Assembly (NCBI GenBank): GCA_030789695.1
Contig: CM061142.1
Coordinates: forward strand, 42,889,375 to 42,953,374
DNA length: 64,000 bases
From: Scilla litardierei
Lineage: Eukaryota; Streptophyta; Magnoliopsida; Asparagales; Asparagaceae
Direction: 5' to 3'
Numbering within the stretch: position 1 is the stretch's first letter; each line of letters starts with the position of its first letter. A program made the position numbers and the translations under genes. Positions 10,653 through 20,640 of this stretch are shown in pieces. The notes below the pieces were generated by a model. It had not been told where the DNA came from, did not search any database, and saw only the letters and a program-made list of their open reading frames with translations.

Positions 10653-12314
10653 ATGGCATCTTCTTCGGATTTTTCGGACTTTGATTTGGAGGATATCCCA
10701 CCTCCGCCATACTTTCATGGAACGGAGTGGGAGAACCCTCATTTACATATTAAAATTTTTGAAGAATGGATGTTTGCATGTCTTGGTGGGAATATTGATG
10801 ATGATTGCATATATTTTAGATTCTTTCCCTCTTCGTTGCAAGATGATGCTAGACTTTGGTTTGATTCATTGTCTCTGGACTCACATTTTACCTGGTTGTC
10901 ATTTCAGGCTGAATTTCTCCGGGTATTTTTGCCTATCTTTTTGGAGCAGGTACAGGGGCGGCAGGCCATGGAGCAGTACATAGCGAGCTTTACCCAGTCT
11001 GATGGAGAGGCCTACCATCAGGCTTGGCAGAGGTTCACTGATTTGGTGCTTGTGTGCCCACACCAGAGTTTCCACGAGGATCACCTCCTGCAGATATTTT
11101 ATACTGGATTATCGCCATCTGGGCGGGATTTTGTGCAGATGAGCTGCGGGGGAGAATTCTTTGATTATTCGACCGAGGATTCATGGTGTTACCTGAGGGA
11201 CCTTGCAGAGTGGGAGCAGACTGTGCCATCTTGAGAGCCGTCACTTGGATATGAGGATGATGGACAGTCACTGGTTCCACTTCAGGATGCAGAGCTGCAG
11301 GCCCAGTGTCAGCTTGAGGAGCCACCTTTGGGCTCTTTTTCGTGCGACCCCATGGGATACAGAGCAGAGCAGGAGGATGGGTTGCATGAGAGCCAGGTAG
11401 AGGATATTGACAGATTATATATTGTGGAGTCGAAGGAGACAGATGACGGAGTGTGTGTCGACCACGACGGTGACACGATGCATTTTCATTTTGAGGTTGA
11501 GGATGAAGCAGATGTGCATGATGGCCGAGAGCAGATTGAGGACACCATGGAGCCTGAGCCACATTCCACTTCAGAATTAGCTTCACAGGTCGAGGCGGTT
11601 GAGTACTTTGGGAGGACGACCGAGATGGAGTATTTCTGGGATGGCGAGGATGATGCGTGCTTGGATTTGCCCGAGACGAGTCTACCTCAAGTCCCGTCAC
11701 TGATGTCACTTCTCTCGCCTCAGGATGCGCACTTGCCAGTCATCGAGGAGGTTTGTCAGGAGCAGTTACCAGTTGTGAGGAGTGTCGCAGAGACTGCTGA
11801 TGTTGATATTGATGTCGAGGAAGAGGATAGCGACGGGGATTGCGAGATGGTATATATTGAGCCCGAGTTCCCTCTTACTCCAGATTTCTCTCTGCAGCCA
11901 CTTCCACCTCCTCATGAGGCCGTGCAGCATGCCACATCTAGCACCACATTTCAGGGAAGTTTCCACCATCTCATGCCTTGCATTTCTGAAACCAAATTTT
12001 CACTGCCATATACATTTGTTTCAGATTGTCGTCAATTTCATCTAAATTCCTTTATTTGTTTTGACGACCCGTTTTGGAATGCTTTTGCAGGGCATGAGGA
12101 CATGGCTTGGATTGATGCAACTCGTCTCCCACATACCACATATTATCAAAAGGAGATGCTTGGAGTTGCATTACTGGAATCCAAGGAGGCTGGTGGTGGC
12201 CTAGCTCCAAAGCAGCTGGCGGAGGAGCAAAAGGATATGATCGAGCAGCTACCACCACAGTTATACATTCGAGATCCGCCATTTGCCACGGTGTGTTCTT
12301 TCCATGTAGTGTAA
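10653..12314 (+). pseudogene. Gag-like ORF of element B, one in-frame stop
   Basis: The frame is open from the ATG at 10653 to 12314 except for a TGA at 11232-11234; both halves share the frame, about 553 codons. The first 190 residues resemble a Ty3/gypsy Gag domain (YFHGTEWENPHLHIKIFEEW, DDARLWFDSL, W-x-x-F-x-x-EF). The part after the stop is strongly acidic (runs such as DVEEEDSDGD) and Pro-rich, without a zinc knuckle, and I do not recognise it. No protease or RT follows. TCTTGAGAG at the stop would be TCTCGAGAG before a C-to-T change, but other origins are possible. Confidence 0.75.
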
Positions 12315-13473
12315 ATAAATAAAAGTTTTATTTTAGTATTTTCGTGTGCTTTTTCTTTTCTTTTTCTAGGATCTTTTGCCGAGATCTAGTACTCTCCCAA
12401 CATTGCGGACAATGTTTATTTTAAGTTCGGGGGAGAGTGTTAGATTCTTTAGGATTGTTATGATTTTGGCCTAAATTTTTTTTTTTGAGATCCCTCCATG
12501 TTTCACCTCATTCTATGAATGTCATTGCATATCATTTTTGGCCTCCTCGTCCCTACGCTACTTGCTTTGTTTAGTCCCTACTTGCTTAATGCCATGCGAT
12601 TTTTCGGATTATTATTTTGGTATCAATTTCTCGATGTTTGATTGACATGGTTTCATTTCTTTTTCAATTTGGAGTCGAATGCTAATATGCCATGTATGAA
12701 CTATTTTATACGTCGTGATATCTCTTTGAAACAAGTTGGGAAAAGTTTGGTGTAAGTGATTGCATGAATTGGGATGAATGATGTAGTTTTTGGTTGGATT
12801 GGATGTGGCCATTTGGTGCATGCTTTGTTTCCCTCTTAGGAGTGGGTGGATGAGTTGATAACTAGTGTTGAAGAATGAAAAAGAGAGTTAATATAAGCGA
12901 ATGGTTTTTCTAATCAAATTGAGTAGCCGGTGCCCCACGAAACATTGGGGAGGACGCCAAAAATGAGATTTAGGAGATCATTCCATCCCTTTGCCTATAT
13001 AGCGTTATCGCGTGTATGCAAAGGAGGCGGTGTTTGCATTTCATAGCGTTATCGTGTGAATGCAAAACATAAAAAAACAAAAAAAAACAAAAAAAACAAA
13101 AGAAAAGAAAAGAAAAGAAAAATGAATGAATAAATGAAAGAATAATCAACATGAGTGATGCAATCTCATCTCCCACAACTTAGAAGAATTTCTTTTGTTT
13201 TGACCATTTCCATGAAAATTAGAAACTTTCTCATTTGTGATATATCCCGATATATGTGATACGGTGCTTATTACTTACTTTTCTTTGAATTGGATTGAAG
13301 GGGGTGTCATTTATTATCTACTTTCATACATTGGGTATATTAGCTTTGGAATCATTTGGAAATCCCATTTTGTGTATGCCATGATGACATCGTGAAGTTG
13401 GTGCATGCTTTCAATTTTGTCCGAATATATCGCATATTTTGCTAGGGACTAGCAAAAAGCTAGTTGGGGTGTG
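12315..13473 (+). other. 3' non-coding region of element B with polypurine tract
   Basis: AT-rich, no credible ORF. AAGTTCGGGGGAGAG near 12423 resembles the purine tract found after coding regions in Athila-like elements. A direct repeat around a TAGCGTTATCG(C/T)GTG core occurs near 13001 and 13043, followed by an A-rich tract (13067-13130). The sequence next to the 3' LTR, TTGGGGTGTG, is the probable PPT (13464-13473). Confidence 0.65.
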
Positions 13474-14362
13474 TGATTCAGGGTAAAAATTGTATAGTTA
13501 TCCCCCCATTTCGGTGCTTTTTGTGCATGTATTAATCATATCTTAGCTTTGTTTCATACATATTTTTGATATCTCTTAAATTTGGAGCTTATCGTTTACA
13601 TATGCATAAAACATAATTTTTACAACTTATTATCATCTTCATCTTAGTCTCATATTATTTTTCAGTCAAATTTCATGAAGTCCCGATTCCAACGCATATT
13701 TTTCCAGAATTTTTGGAGGTCGGAGCAATTTACTGCATTTTTTGGAAGACATGGTGATGGTGTTGAAAATTTCGGGTCTAGAAATTCAGCTTTTCCCCTC
13801 TTGTGCTGAATTCTGCTATCATTCTAGTATATATTCCGGCCTAATGATATTTTTCTGTGATTGTACACTTTGTTACGGTTCCATCGCCGCCTGGAACACG
13901 TCATTCCGAGGTCGGATGATTTTTTTAGAATTTTCGCAAGACAGGGTGACGGTGCTGAAAATTTCTGCAACTTTGCCTCTCTTGTGAAGAATTCTTCTAT
14001 TTAAATTGAGTTCCCTTAGCCGAGAGATCAATTGAGTTATATTTGGGATGAATTTCCACGCCCACGGCCTCATTCACACACACACACCACATGAGTCCTC
14101 CTTATTACTTGCCGATTCGGCTCTCCACACTTAGCCACTTAGGTTAGATTTTTAATTTTCACCACACTTTTTCTCACACTCATCCACCGTTAGTTGAGGT
14201 AGTTGTAACACACTTTATTTTTCGTTATCGATCAATTTTGTGAACGTAGAACGACTTGTCCCTGTGATCCGACCCGGTACTCACCAGTTATTTTTATATT
14301 GCATAGACACTCCTACGCTTGGGAGTGGAAGGCGTGCACTTGCGTGTTTTTCGAGTCAACCA
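13474..14362 (+). repeat. 3' LTR of element B (889 bp, internally deleted)
   Basis: Begins TGATTCAGGG and ends TCAACCA like the 5' copy, but lacks about 725 bp at the junction near 14000. Followed by the AAGGG target duplication. Confidence 0.92.
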
Positions 14363-14367
14363 AAGGG

Positions 14368-16792
14368 CAGACTTCATTGTTTGTGAATCCTTGTTGAACA
14401 AGGAACTCACTGAGTCTGTTATACCACATTCTTCCTGATTTTTTGAGACCATACAATGATCTTTGTAGCTTAACAGAATATACGTCCCGAGGTCTATCTT
14501 TCAGTTCAGCAAGCATAGAAAAGCCATCAGGAAGTTTCATGTATATCTCCTTGTCGAGATTGCCGTATAGATATGCAGTCACAACATCCATTAGCTGCAT
14601 ATCTAGGCATTCCTTTGCTGTTAAGCTTATCAGGAATCTGAAAGTGATCGCATCCATGACCGGGGAGTATGTTTCATCATAGTCTATTCCCGGTCTTTGG
14701 GAAAATCCCTGCGCTACAAGTCTAGCTTTGTAGCGTGCGATCTCATTATTTTCATTTCTTTTTCTGACGAATACCCATTTATATCCCACAGGTTTGACAC
14801 CAGTAGGTGTCTGGACTATTTGCCCAAAGACTTTTCGTTTCTGAAGCGAGTCCAGCTCGGCTTCTATTGCCTGATTCCACTTTGGCCAATCATCTCTCCG
14901 TTTGCATTCAGCAACGGAGTGTGGTTCATAATCATCGTCGCTTCCGGCGACGTGAATGGCAATGTGAAACGCGAAGTCATCATCGACGACTGTACTCTTT
15001 CTGTCCAATACCTCCCCTGTACGTACATAATTCAATGATATTTCAGTTTCTCCTGGCAGTTCCTCTGCAGTGGATTCTGGAAGGAGAGAGGGTATGGACA
15101 CGAGCTCGTTTCTCTGTGGGGGTATCGTCCCAAGGTCTCCGGATATTTTTCTTTTTCTTGGATTTTTATCCTTGGAGCCTGGTGGTCTGCCTCTTTTCTG
15201 TTGAGGTGCAGCCACTTTTGCTGCTGGTGGATTGCATCCATCCTTTGGGATGTCAATCCTAGCTGGAGTATTCGCAGCAGGGATGTGTGATCTGACAATC
15301 TTCTGGTTGTCAGTAAACGAATCCGGTAATCTATGGACTGTGTCCTGGATGTGCAAGATCTTCCGGATCTCATCATCACATTGTTTTGTTACCGGATCGT
15401 AGTGGGTCAGACTTTTTGTATCCCACGTTAACATTTGCTTTGCGCTAGACTTTTCAATGTCTAGGCCCATTTTGGGGAAATACGTCTCATTAAAGTCGCA
15501 GTCTTCAAGGCGTGCCTTAAAAGCGTCCCCCGTTTGGGGTTCTAGGTATCTTATAATGGAGGGCGAGTCATACCCTACATAGATACCTAGGCGACGTTGA
15601 GGGCCCATCTTGGTCCTCTGGGGTGGTGCAATGGGGATATAAACTGCGCAGCCGAAGATTCTCAAGTGAGAGATGTTCGGTGGCATTCCATATGCAAGTT
15701 GCATTGGAGATAGACTCTGACCTCCTAAGGGTCTTATTTTTATTAGTGATGCAGCATGCAAGATTGCATGTCCCCATGCATCCACCGGCAACTGGGATTT
15801 CATCAGCAATGGACGTGCGATCCATTGGAGTCTTTTAATTAGCGACTCAGCTAACCCATTCTGGGTGTGAACATGCGGCACTGGATGTTCAATTTCAATT
15901 CCCGTTGCCTAGCAATATTCTTGAAATGACTGAGAGGTAAATTCCCCCGCATTGTCCAGACGTATTTTCTTAATTTGGTTGTCTGGAAAATGCTCCCGCA
16001 ACTTTATTATTTGTGCCAAAAGCTTTGGAAAAGCTAAGTTGCGGGTTGAAAGTAGACACACATACGAGTATTTCGAAGATGCATCAATCAGTACCATAAA
16101 GTACCGAAAGGGCCCACTAGGGGGTGGATAGGTCCACATATGTCTCCATGTATTCTTTCAAGGAAGCTAGGAGACTCGATATCCACTTTAAGTGGTGATG
16201 GCCTTGTTATTAATTTTCCCTTAAAGCAGGGTACACAAGGGAATTCTCCCTTCTGAAGAATCTTCTGGTTCTTCAGGTTATGCCCGTGGGTTTGTGATAT
16301 AATGCGGTGCATCATCACATATCCGGGGTGGCCAAGTCTATCGTGCCAAAGTAAGAATTTGGCCGATGTCGGGCACTTCAGGTGCTCCGTCAGGTTTGCT
16401 TCCTCTCTCCGAATTTTTGTATGGTAGAGGCCTGATGAGAGGCTCTCAAAACGTTCAAGGATGGTTTTAACTCCATTTGCTTGAGACGTTACATACAGTA
16501 ATTCATTTTCTTTTACATTTGCTGTTTCCAAGTGGAATCCGTTAAGACGGATATCTTTGAAACTTAGTAAGTTTCTCTTGGAATTCGGAGAGTAAAGTGC
16601 ATCTTTAATTATTATTTCTGTTCCATTGGGGAGCAACAAGGTTGCATTCCCAGAACATTCAATTATGTCCGATGGCCCTGAAATTGTGTTTACAGGGTTC
16701 TTATACGGAGTAATGCTATGAAAATAGCATTTGTGCTGAAGGATCGTATGTGTCGACGCGCTGTCTACTAAGCAGTCATGAAAGCATCCCAT
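14368..16792 (-). pseudogene. Element A pol, N-terminal part (protease, integrase, RT)
   Basis: In sense order from 16792: protease-like LVDSASTHTIL, GAG-pre-integrase zinc motif (HDRLGH and CVPCFKGK), integrase core with HGDICGP, LDNAGEFTSQ and NGLAESLIK supplying the D, D and E positions, a Pro/Lys-rich linker, then RT fingers and palm ([37 protein letters not shown]). Lesions: a frameshift near 16100-16140 in the integrase and a TAG at 15909-15911. The gene then runs into B at 14367 and resumes at 1230. The ATG at 16792 is preceded directly by CATCTTTTTAG, a 3' splice site-like sequence also seen in D. Confidence 0.88.
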
Positions 16793-16916
16793 CTAAAAAG
16801 ATGAGTAAACATTTGCATTCAGAAAAACTAAATTTTATTCAACAGAATTCAAATTACATAAAAGCTCTCATAAAATAGATTGTTCATAATAAAATGCTAA
16901 GATAAATGAAAACAGG

Positions 16917-17877
16917 CTAATCAAGCATATCATCTGACTCGAAGTCTTTGGCTGTGAACTTGACTGCATTGTTCGCAGCCACCAGGTTTGATTCAGCATT
17001 CTTTTTCTTGCTTTGTTTGTAAAGATCCTGGAGATGCACTGGGGTCCTGCACACTCTGGACCAGTGGCCTTTCATGCACAGCTGTGGCACTGGTCTTCCC
17101 AATCCCTCTTGGGTGGGGGTGCATCATTTTTCTTATTATCATTCCTGCGCCAGGTGAACTTGCGCTTCCCTTCATTCTTTCTCTGCTGTGGTGGGCCCTT
17201 GGCTCTTTTCTGTTGTCCCCCTTTCTGTGGTCTTTCTTTTCTTTTATTGTCCCTCTTCTTTTTGGAGGAAGAGGCACGGTAAGCTTCTGGTAGGGGGGGC
17301 AGTGCCGGGAGGGCGCATGTTGTGAGTGGCGAGGAGAAGCTCTCTGTTTTGCTCGGCCATGAGCAAACATGACAGCAGCTCTGAATACTTGGTGAACTTA
17401 CGTTCACGGTATTGCTGCATGAGTATCGCATCCTTTTCATGGAAAGACGTATACGTCTTTTCCAGCATGCGATCTTCTGAGACTTTTTCACCACACAACT
17501 TCAGGCGTGAGGTGATGCTAAAAAGTGCTGAGTTGTACTCAGCAATGGACTTAAAGTCCTGTAGTCTCAGGTTCTCCCACTCGTATCTCGCCCTTGGGAG
17601 TATAACATCTTTTTGATGTTTATACCTATCCTCAAGGGCGGTCCATAGCTCAAGTGGATCTTCGACCGTAAGGTACTCAGCCTTTAAGGTCTTGTCCACG
17701 TGGCGGCGAATATAGATGATGACTTGGCCTTCTCTATGTCCCTAATATTTTCTTTTTCAGGCACACAGTAATGAGGGACTTAGCCCGCAGGTGAAACTTT
17801 ACATCTAGCTGCCAGCTTAGATAGTTTCTACCTGATGCATCCATCACTTCGAAGTCAACGCTTGCAATTTTAGCCAT
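16917..17877 (-). pseudogene. Element A gag (UBN2 type), frameshifted
   Basis: The ATG at 17877 opens a product starting MAKIASVDFEVMDASG, matching D's gag. Homology passes through at least three frames: near the start, then 17699-17244 (LKAEYLTVEDPLELWTALE, YEWENLRLQDFKSIAEYNSA, MLEKTYTSFHEKDAILMQQY), then basic segments, then the tail with C-terminal DFESDDMLD and a stop at 16917. The zinc knuckle has partly decayed. The stop and the 124-base spacer to pol are at the same place as in D and F. Confidence 0.82.
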
Positions 17878-17971
17878 TTATCTAGCAGAGCACAAACATG
17901 CATGAATTAATAATTAATCAGAGAAAAACATTTTCATGCGGAGGCAATATTTAACGAAAGGCTAAATGTGT

Positions 17972-18225
17972 GGATCGGCCAGTCCCACAAGAAAGAGTCC
18001 AAAATGTCCACAGTCCAAATTATACAAATTTGCAGCTTTAAAAATGAAAATACAACTTTGGAAACCCCGTGGGTCCCATAAGAGATCTCCAGCTTCAAGC
18101 GTGGCCTCCGAATCCATGGAAGTTGGTCTTCTTTCTTTGACATTTACATAAAGTCCTCACCACAATTTCTCTCAAAAATAAAAGAAAATTGCGGGAAATA
18201 AACTGTGGGACTAAACGGCCGATCC
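17972..18225 (-). other. Long-range complementary pair in A leader
   Basis: GGATCGGCCAGTCCCAC starts near 17972 and its complement, GTGGGACT plus a four-base bulge and GGCCGATCC, lies near 18205-18225 on the plus strand. The pair encloses about 220 bases. The same arrangement occurs in F and, with different paired bases, in D. Confidence 0.65.
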
Positions 18226-18356
18226 AAAAACCACATTTAGTAATTCATGCAGAAATATTGTGCTCATCAACATTTTCATTCACAGACATCGCAGACAGTT
18301 ATAATCATATGAGGATAAAAATATTTAATCACTTCATAATTATTGGACCATTGGGC

Positions 18357-18413
18357 AACGTCATACACCGTTAGGTTAGGTGACTAACGGCAGTGCGGTC
18401 GCAGGATCTTCCT
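18357..18413 (-). other. Conserved leader hairpin block (A copy)
   Basis: The minus strand carries GATCCTGCGACCGC, then CCGTTAG-loop-CTAACGG, then TGTATGACGTT. The block is nearly identical in F (41774-41830) and D (25899-25952), although the surrounding leaders differ strongly. Confidence 0.7.
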
Positions 18414-18797
18414 AATTATTAAGTTTTAAATATGATGCACAACCACGCATATAATATACACATAATTTGCCAGAGATGTAAAGCATGTAAAAGAAAAATT
18501 ACGATGCATGAGTTGTAAAGTAAATTGGGTTTAATCAATCAAATTGATTAAGAGCCCAAAATAAACATTTTCGTTGAAGAAGGAAAATGGTTTTTCCTTT
18601 TGAATCATCCCAAATATCCCCCAAATATCCCCAATAAGCCCTGGAATGCCAGGTAATCGCCCCATAAGTTATCGTGATTTTTCACGAATTTATTGGCCCT
18701 CAAATGCCCTTTTAAAATTGATTTTTGGCCCAAAAATTTCTTTTAAGGCTTATTTGAAGTCTTTGCCCATCCCCACCCCCTTTTTTTTGAAATTTAA

Positions 18798-18897
18798 CCG
18801 GCCTGCGGGCCGAAGCCCGCAGCCGGCCTGCGGGCCGAAGCCCGCAGCCGGCCTGCGGGCCGAAGCCCGCAGCCGGCCTGCGGGCTTCGGCCCGCTG
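18798..18897 (-). repeat. 25-bp hairpin array, 4 units
   Basis: Units at 18798, 18823, 18848 and 18873. Each contains CTGCGGGC-CGAA-GCCCGCAG or close to it. In the element's sense (minus) orientation the first three read GGGC-TTCG-GCCC, a C(UUCG)G tetraloop in RNA. The fourth has the loop in the opposite orientation. Confidence 0.85.
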
Positions 18898-19075
18898 TTA
18901 TTATTATTATTATCATTATTTTTAATGGGCTTATGAAGAAGCCCAATAGGCTTTTGGCGGGGGGGGGGCTAGGGTTAGCCGCCGCCGCCGCCCCCGTTTA
19001 CATCCGGCGGCGGGATGGCGGGGGGACCGGCGACTCGCCCTGCGGGCGGTCGCCGGCGGCCACCCCCGCAGCAGG

Positions 19076-19076
<1 letters not shown>

Positions 19077-19109
<33 letters not shown>

Positions 19110-19134
19110 CGTCGGCGGCCACCCCCGCGGCAGG

Positions 19135-19168
<34 letters not shown>

Positions 19169-19218
19169 AGGGCGCCGCCCTCACGGGCGGAGGAACCAAA
19201 CCGCCCCCCGCCGCAGCA

Positions 19219-19255
<37 letters not shown>

Positions 19256-19356
19256 CGGACGGAGGGAGCCGCCCTTACGGGCGGCACGAGCAGGGGCCCC
19301 CCCTCGCTTCAGGCGGGGGGGAGGTCGACGGCAAGCTGGGGGGGGGGGGGGGGGGG
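19077..19356. repeat. Long G homopolymer runs in A leader
   Basis: G-runs at 19077-19108 (32), 19136-19167 (32), 19219-19252 (34) and 19338-19356 (19), separated by GC-rich spacers with CCACCCCCGC. They are open in several frames (poly-Gly or poly-Pro) without being coding. The exact lengths are doubtful in any assembly. Confidence 0.85.
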
Positions 19357-19671
19357 TCAAAAACTAGGGTATAACTCTAAAATTTGTATTTTTGGGATGA
19401 ATGGTCCGTCGTTTTCAAGGCGACAAATAGTCCCCATATCGATCTTGCGAGATCTAGGGGAGGGACAATCATACGTATGATTAAAAACATCGTTTTTCGT
19501 GTGTTTACCTCTATATCCGTGCTCCGGATATAGCGACGGTTGCGCGAAGCCCTACGCAGATGAAAACGCTCGATTGAGGAAGCCTTGCACCGCGCTCGTG
19601 GATCTCCGTCTCGCCTTCGCCTTCGCAACGAACGGAAAAATTTTTGTGGAAAGAAAAAATATTTAGAGGCT

Positions 19672-19684
19672 CGTGCTGATAACG
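19672..19684 (-). other. Primer binding region of element A
   Basis: CGTTATCAGCACG in sense orientation directly follows the LTR. The core GTTATCAGCACG is also found immediately after the LTRs of D and F. It is not the usual initiator-Met sequence. Confidence 0.65.
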
Positions 19685-19828
19685 TGTTATGAATCAACTG
19701 TTTGGGAGGAGCCCCCAACTTTGTATTTATAGGCAAAAGGGAGAATACAAAATGGGTTTACAAAGATATGTGCATCTCTAGGATAGCCCAGAATCTCAAC
19801 CAAACCGGTTAATTAACCGTTCACAACA
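19685..19828 (-). repeat. 5' LTR of element A (144 bp)
   Basis: In sense orientation TGTTGTGAACGG ... TTGATTCATAACA. Contains a TATA-like CTATAAATAC and closely resembles the F LTR. It is short, as for F. Confidence 0.85.
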
Positions 19829-20235
19829 ATTAGATATTTTTGTATAAATTTTAAAAAAAGTGCACGTGCATACACGTGCCTAAAAATCTTATAAGCTCTA
19901 AAATTAACATAAATTTGCCTCGTGAAACAACCAACATCCACGTTGGGAATTCATTCATATATGCTTCCAGGGAGCTTATTTTATGCATTAAAATGCTTGT
20001 TAAAGAGCCAACTCAGTTAAACATAATCAAAGCCCAGACATTAACCCCTCCTTAATTAAATCCAAATCCGAGTGCTCCCCTTTGGACCATCGCTCTTCGC
20101 TTGCGCCACGTGTTAACGTGCCTACCGACCCAGCGGCTAGGATCCACGCCGCCTCCCCAAATATCCACCGTCCGTTTCTTAGATCGGGCCAAGCTTTTTT
20201 ATTAAAAAAGAAACTTTCCGGAAAAAAGATAAGAA
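19829..20235. other. Flanking sequence between A and D
   Basis: 407 bp without a recognisable gene or element. Contains short palindromes (GCACGTGCATACACGTGC near 19862) and ends at D's target duplication AAGAA (20231-20235). Likely older host or decayed repeat DNA. Confidence 0.6.
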
Positions 20236-20457
20236 TGTTGTATGATAATGAACTCAAGATCAAGAGAGAGAGAGAGATAATTTTATTGCTAAGAATAAGT
20301 CACCATGGCTAAGAGCCATGGTGCTCTATTTATATATCTCATAGTGGGGAGGCCAAAAGCCTCTAGGAGACCAAGAGTCCCCATTACTCTAAATAATGGG
20401 GGCCTAATGAATAGGTAATGAAGGAGAGGAGGCCAAATGCCTCCCTCATTCATAACA
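20236..20457 (-). repeat. 3' LTR of element D (222 bp)
   Basis: A short LTR full of inverted repeats: CACCATGGCT/AGCCATGGTG, CCCCATTA/TAATGGGG and GAGGC/GCCTC. In sense orientation a TATATAAATAG box lies just upstream of the first hairpin, placing that hairpin near the expected transcript start. Confidence 0.9.
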
Positions 20458-20640
20458 CTCCCCCTTACACATTCATCACTTCGGTCTCAGCTACTGAGGC
20501 AAGGAGTGGATACTTCTGGATCCAGAGTAAGTGTGTTTGCCTCGTTAAAACCTTAGCTGTGGAAAACCCAGTGGGAAAACCCAACAGCTTAAGGAAAAAG
20601 AGTGCAACTCACATGTTACTCCCCCTGATCCGTACAAGCT
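20458..20640 (-). other. 3' UTR and polypurine tract of D
   Basis: In sense orientation the sequence ends GTAAGGGGGAG directly before the LTR TGTTATG (PPT at about 20458-20467). The rest resembles the A and F 3' UTRs. Confidence 0.75.

Larger units (their letters stand above)
1231..14362 (+). mobile_element. Element B: non-autonomous Athila-like Ty3/gypsy LTR element
   Basis: Starts TGATTCAGGG and ends GAGTCAACCA, flanked by AAGGG at 1226-1230 and 14363-14367. LTRs at 1231-2844 and 13474-14362. The PBS is complementary to tRNA-Asp, as in Athila-type elements. The only coding content is a Gag-like ORF (10653-12314) with an acidic extension; no protease, RT or integrase is visible. About 5.5 kb remains once element C is removed. 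It must have used enzymes from an autonomous relative. Confidence 0.9.
17878..19684 (-). other. 5' leader of element A
   Basis: About 1.8 kb between LTR and gag, without a credible ORF. In sense order it holds the PBS, C-runs (G-runs on plus), a 25-bp hairpin array, a conserved CCGTTAG...CTAACGG hairpin (18357-18413) and a long-range complementary pair (17972 and 18205 regions). Each also occurs in leader D or F in the same order or as an equivalent. Confidence 0.75.
1..19828 (-). mobile_element. Element A: Ty1/copia retrotransposon, interrupted by B
   Basis: Minus-strand copia element; its own sequence is 1-1230 plus 14368-19828, and the rest is element B with its target duplication. Order in sense direction: 5' LTR (19685-19828), leader, gag, spacer, pro-int-RT-RNaseH, 3' UTR. 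The 3' LTR is outside the window, about 50 bp further left judging from sibling F. The 144-bp LTR begins TGTTGTGAACGG in sense orientation, like F's, so A and F are one family; D is a related but distinct family. Pol is damaged by few lesions, gag by several frameshifts. The duplication expected to the right would be ATTAG (19829-19833), which cannot be verified here. Confidence 0.9.

Noticed and set aside
11035..11709. 224-codon minus-strand ORF opposite the B gag-like gene
   Set aside because: Shadow ORF with His/Pro/Ser-rich composition and no motif.
17972..18225. MITE or TIR transposon bounded by GGATCGGCC inverted repeats in leader A
   Set aside because: The same pair is at the equivalent place in D and F, with no target duplication and with covarying arms; leader structure is more likely.
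18931..19374. Several ORFs on both strands rich in Gly or Pro
   Set aside because: Products of the long G-runs and of the GC hairpin spacers in leader A.
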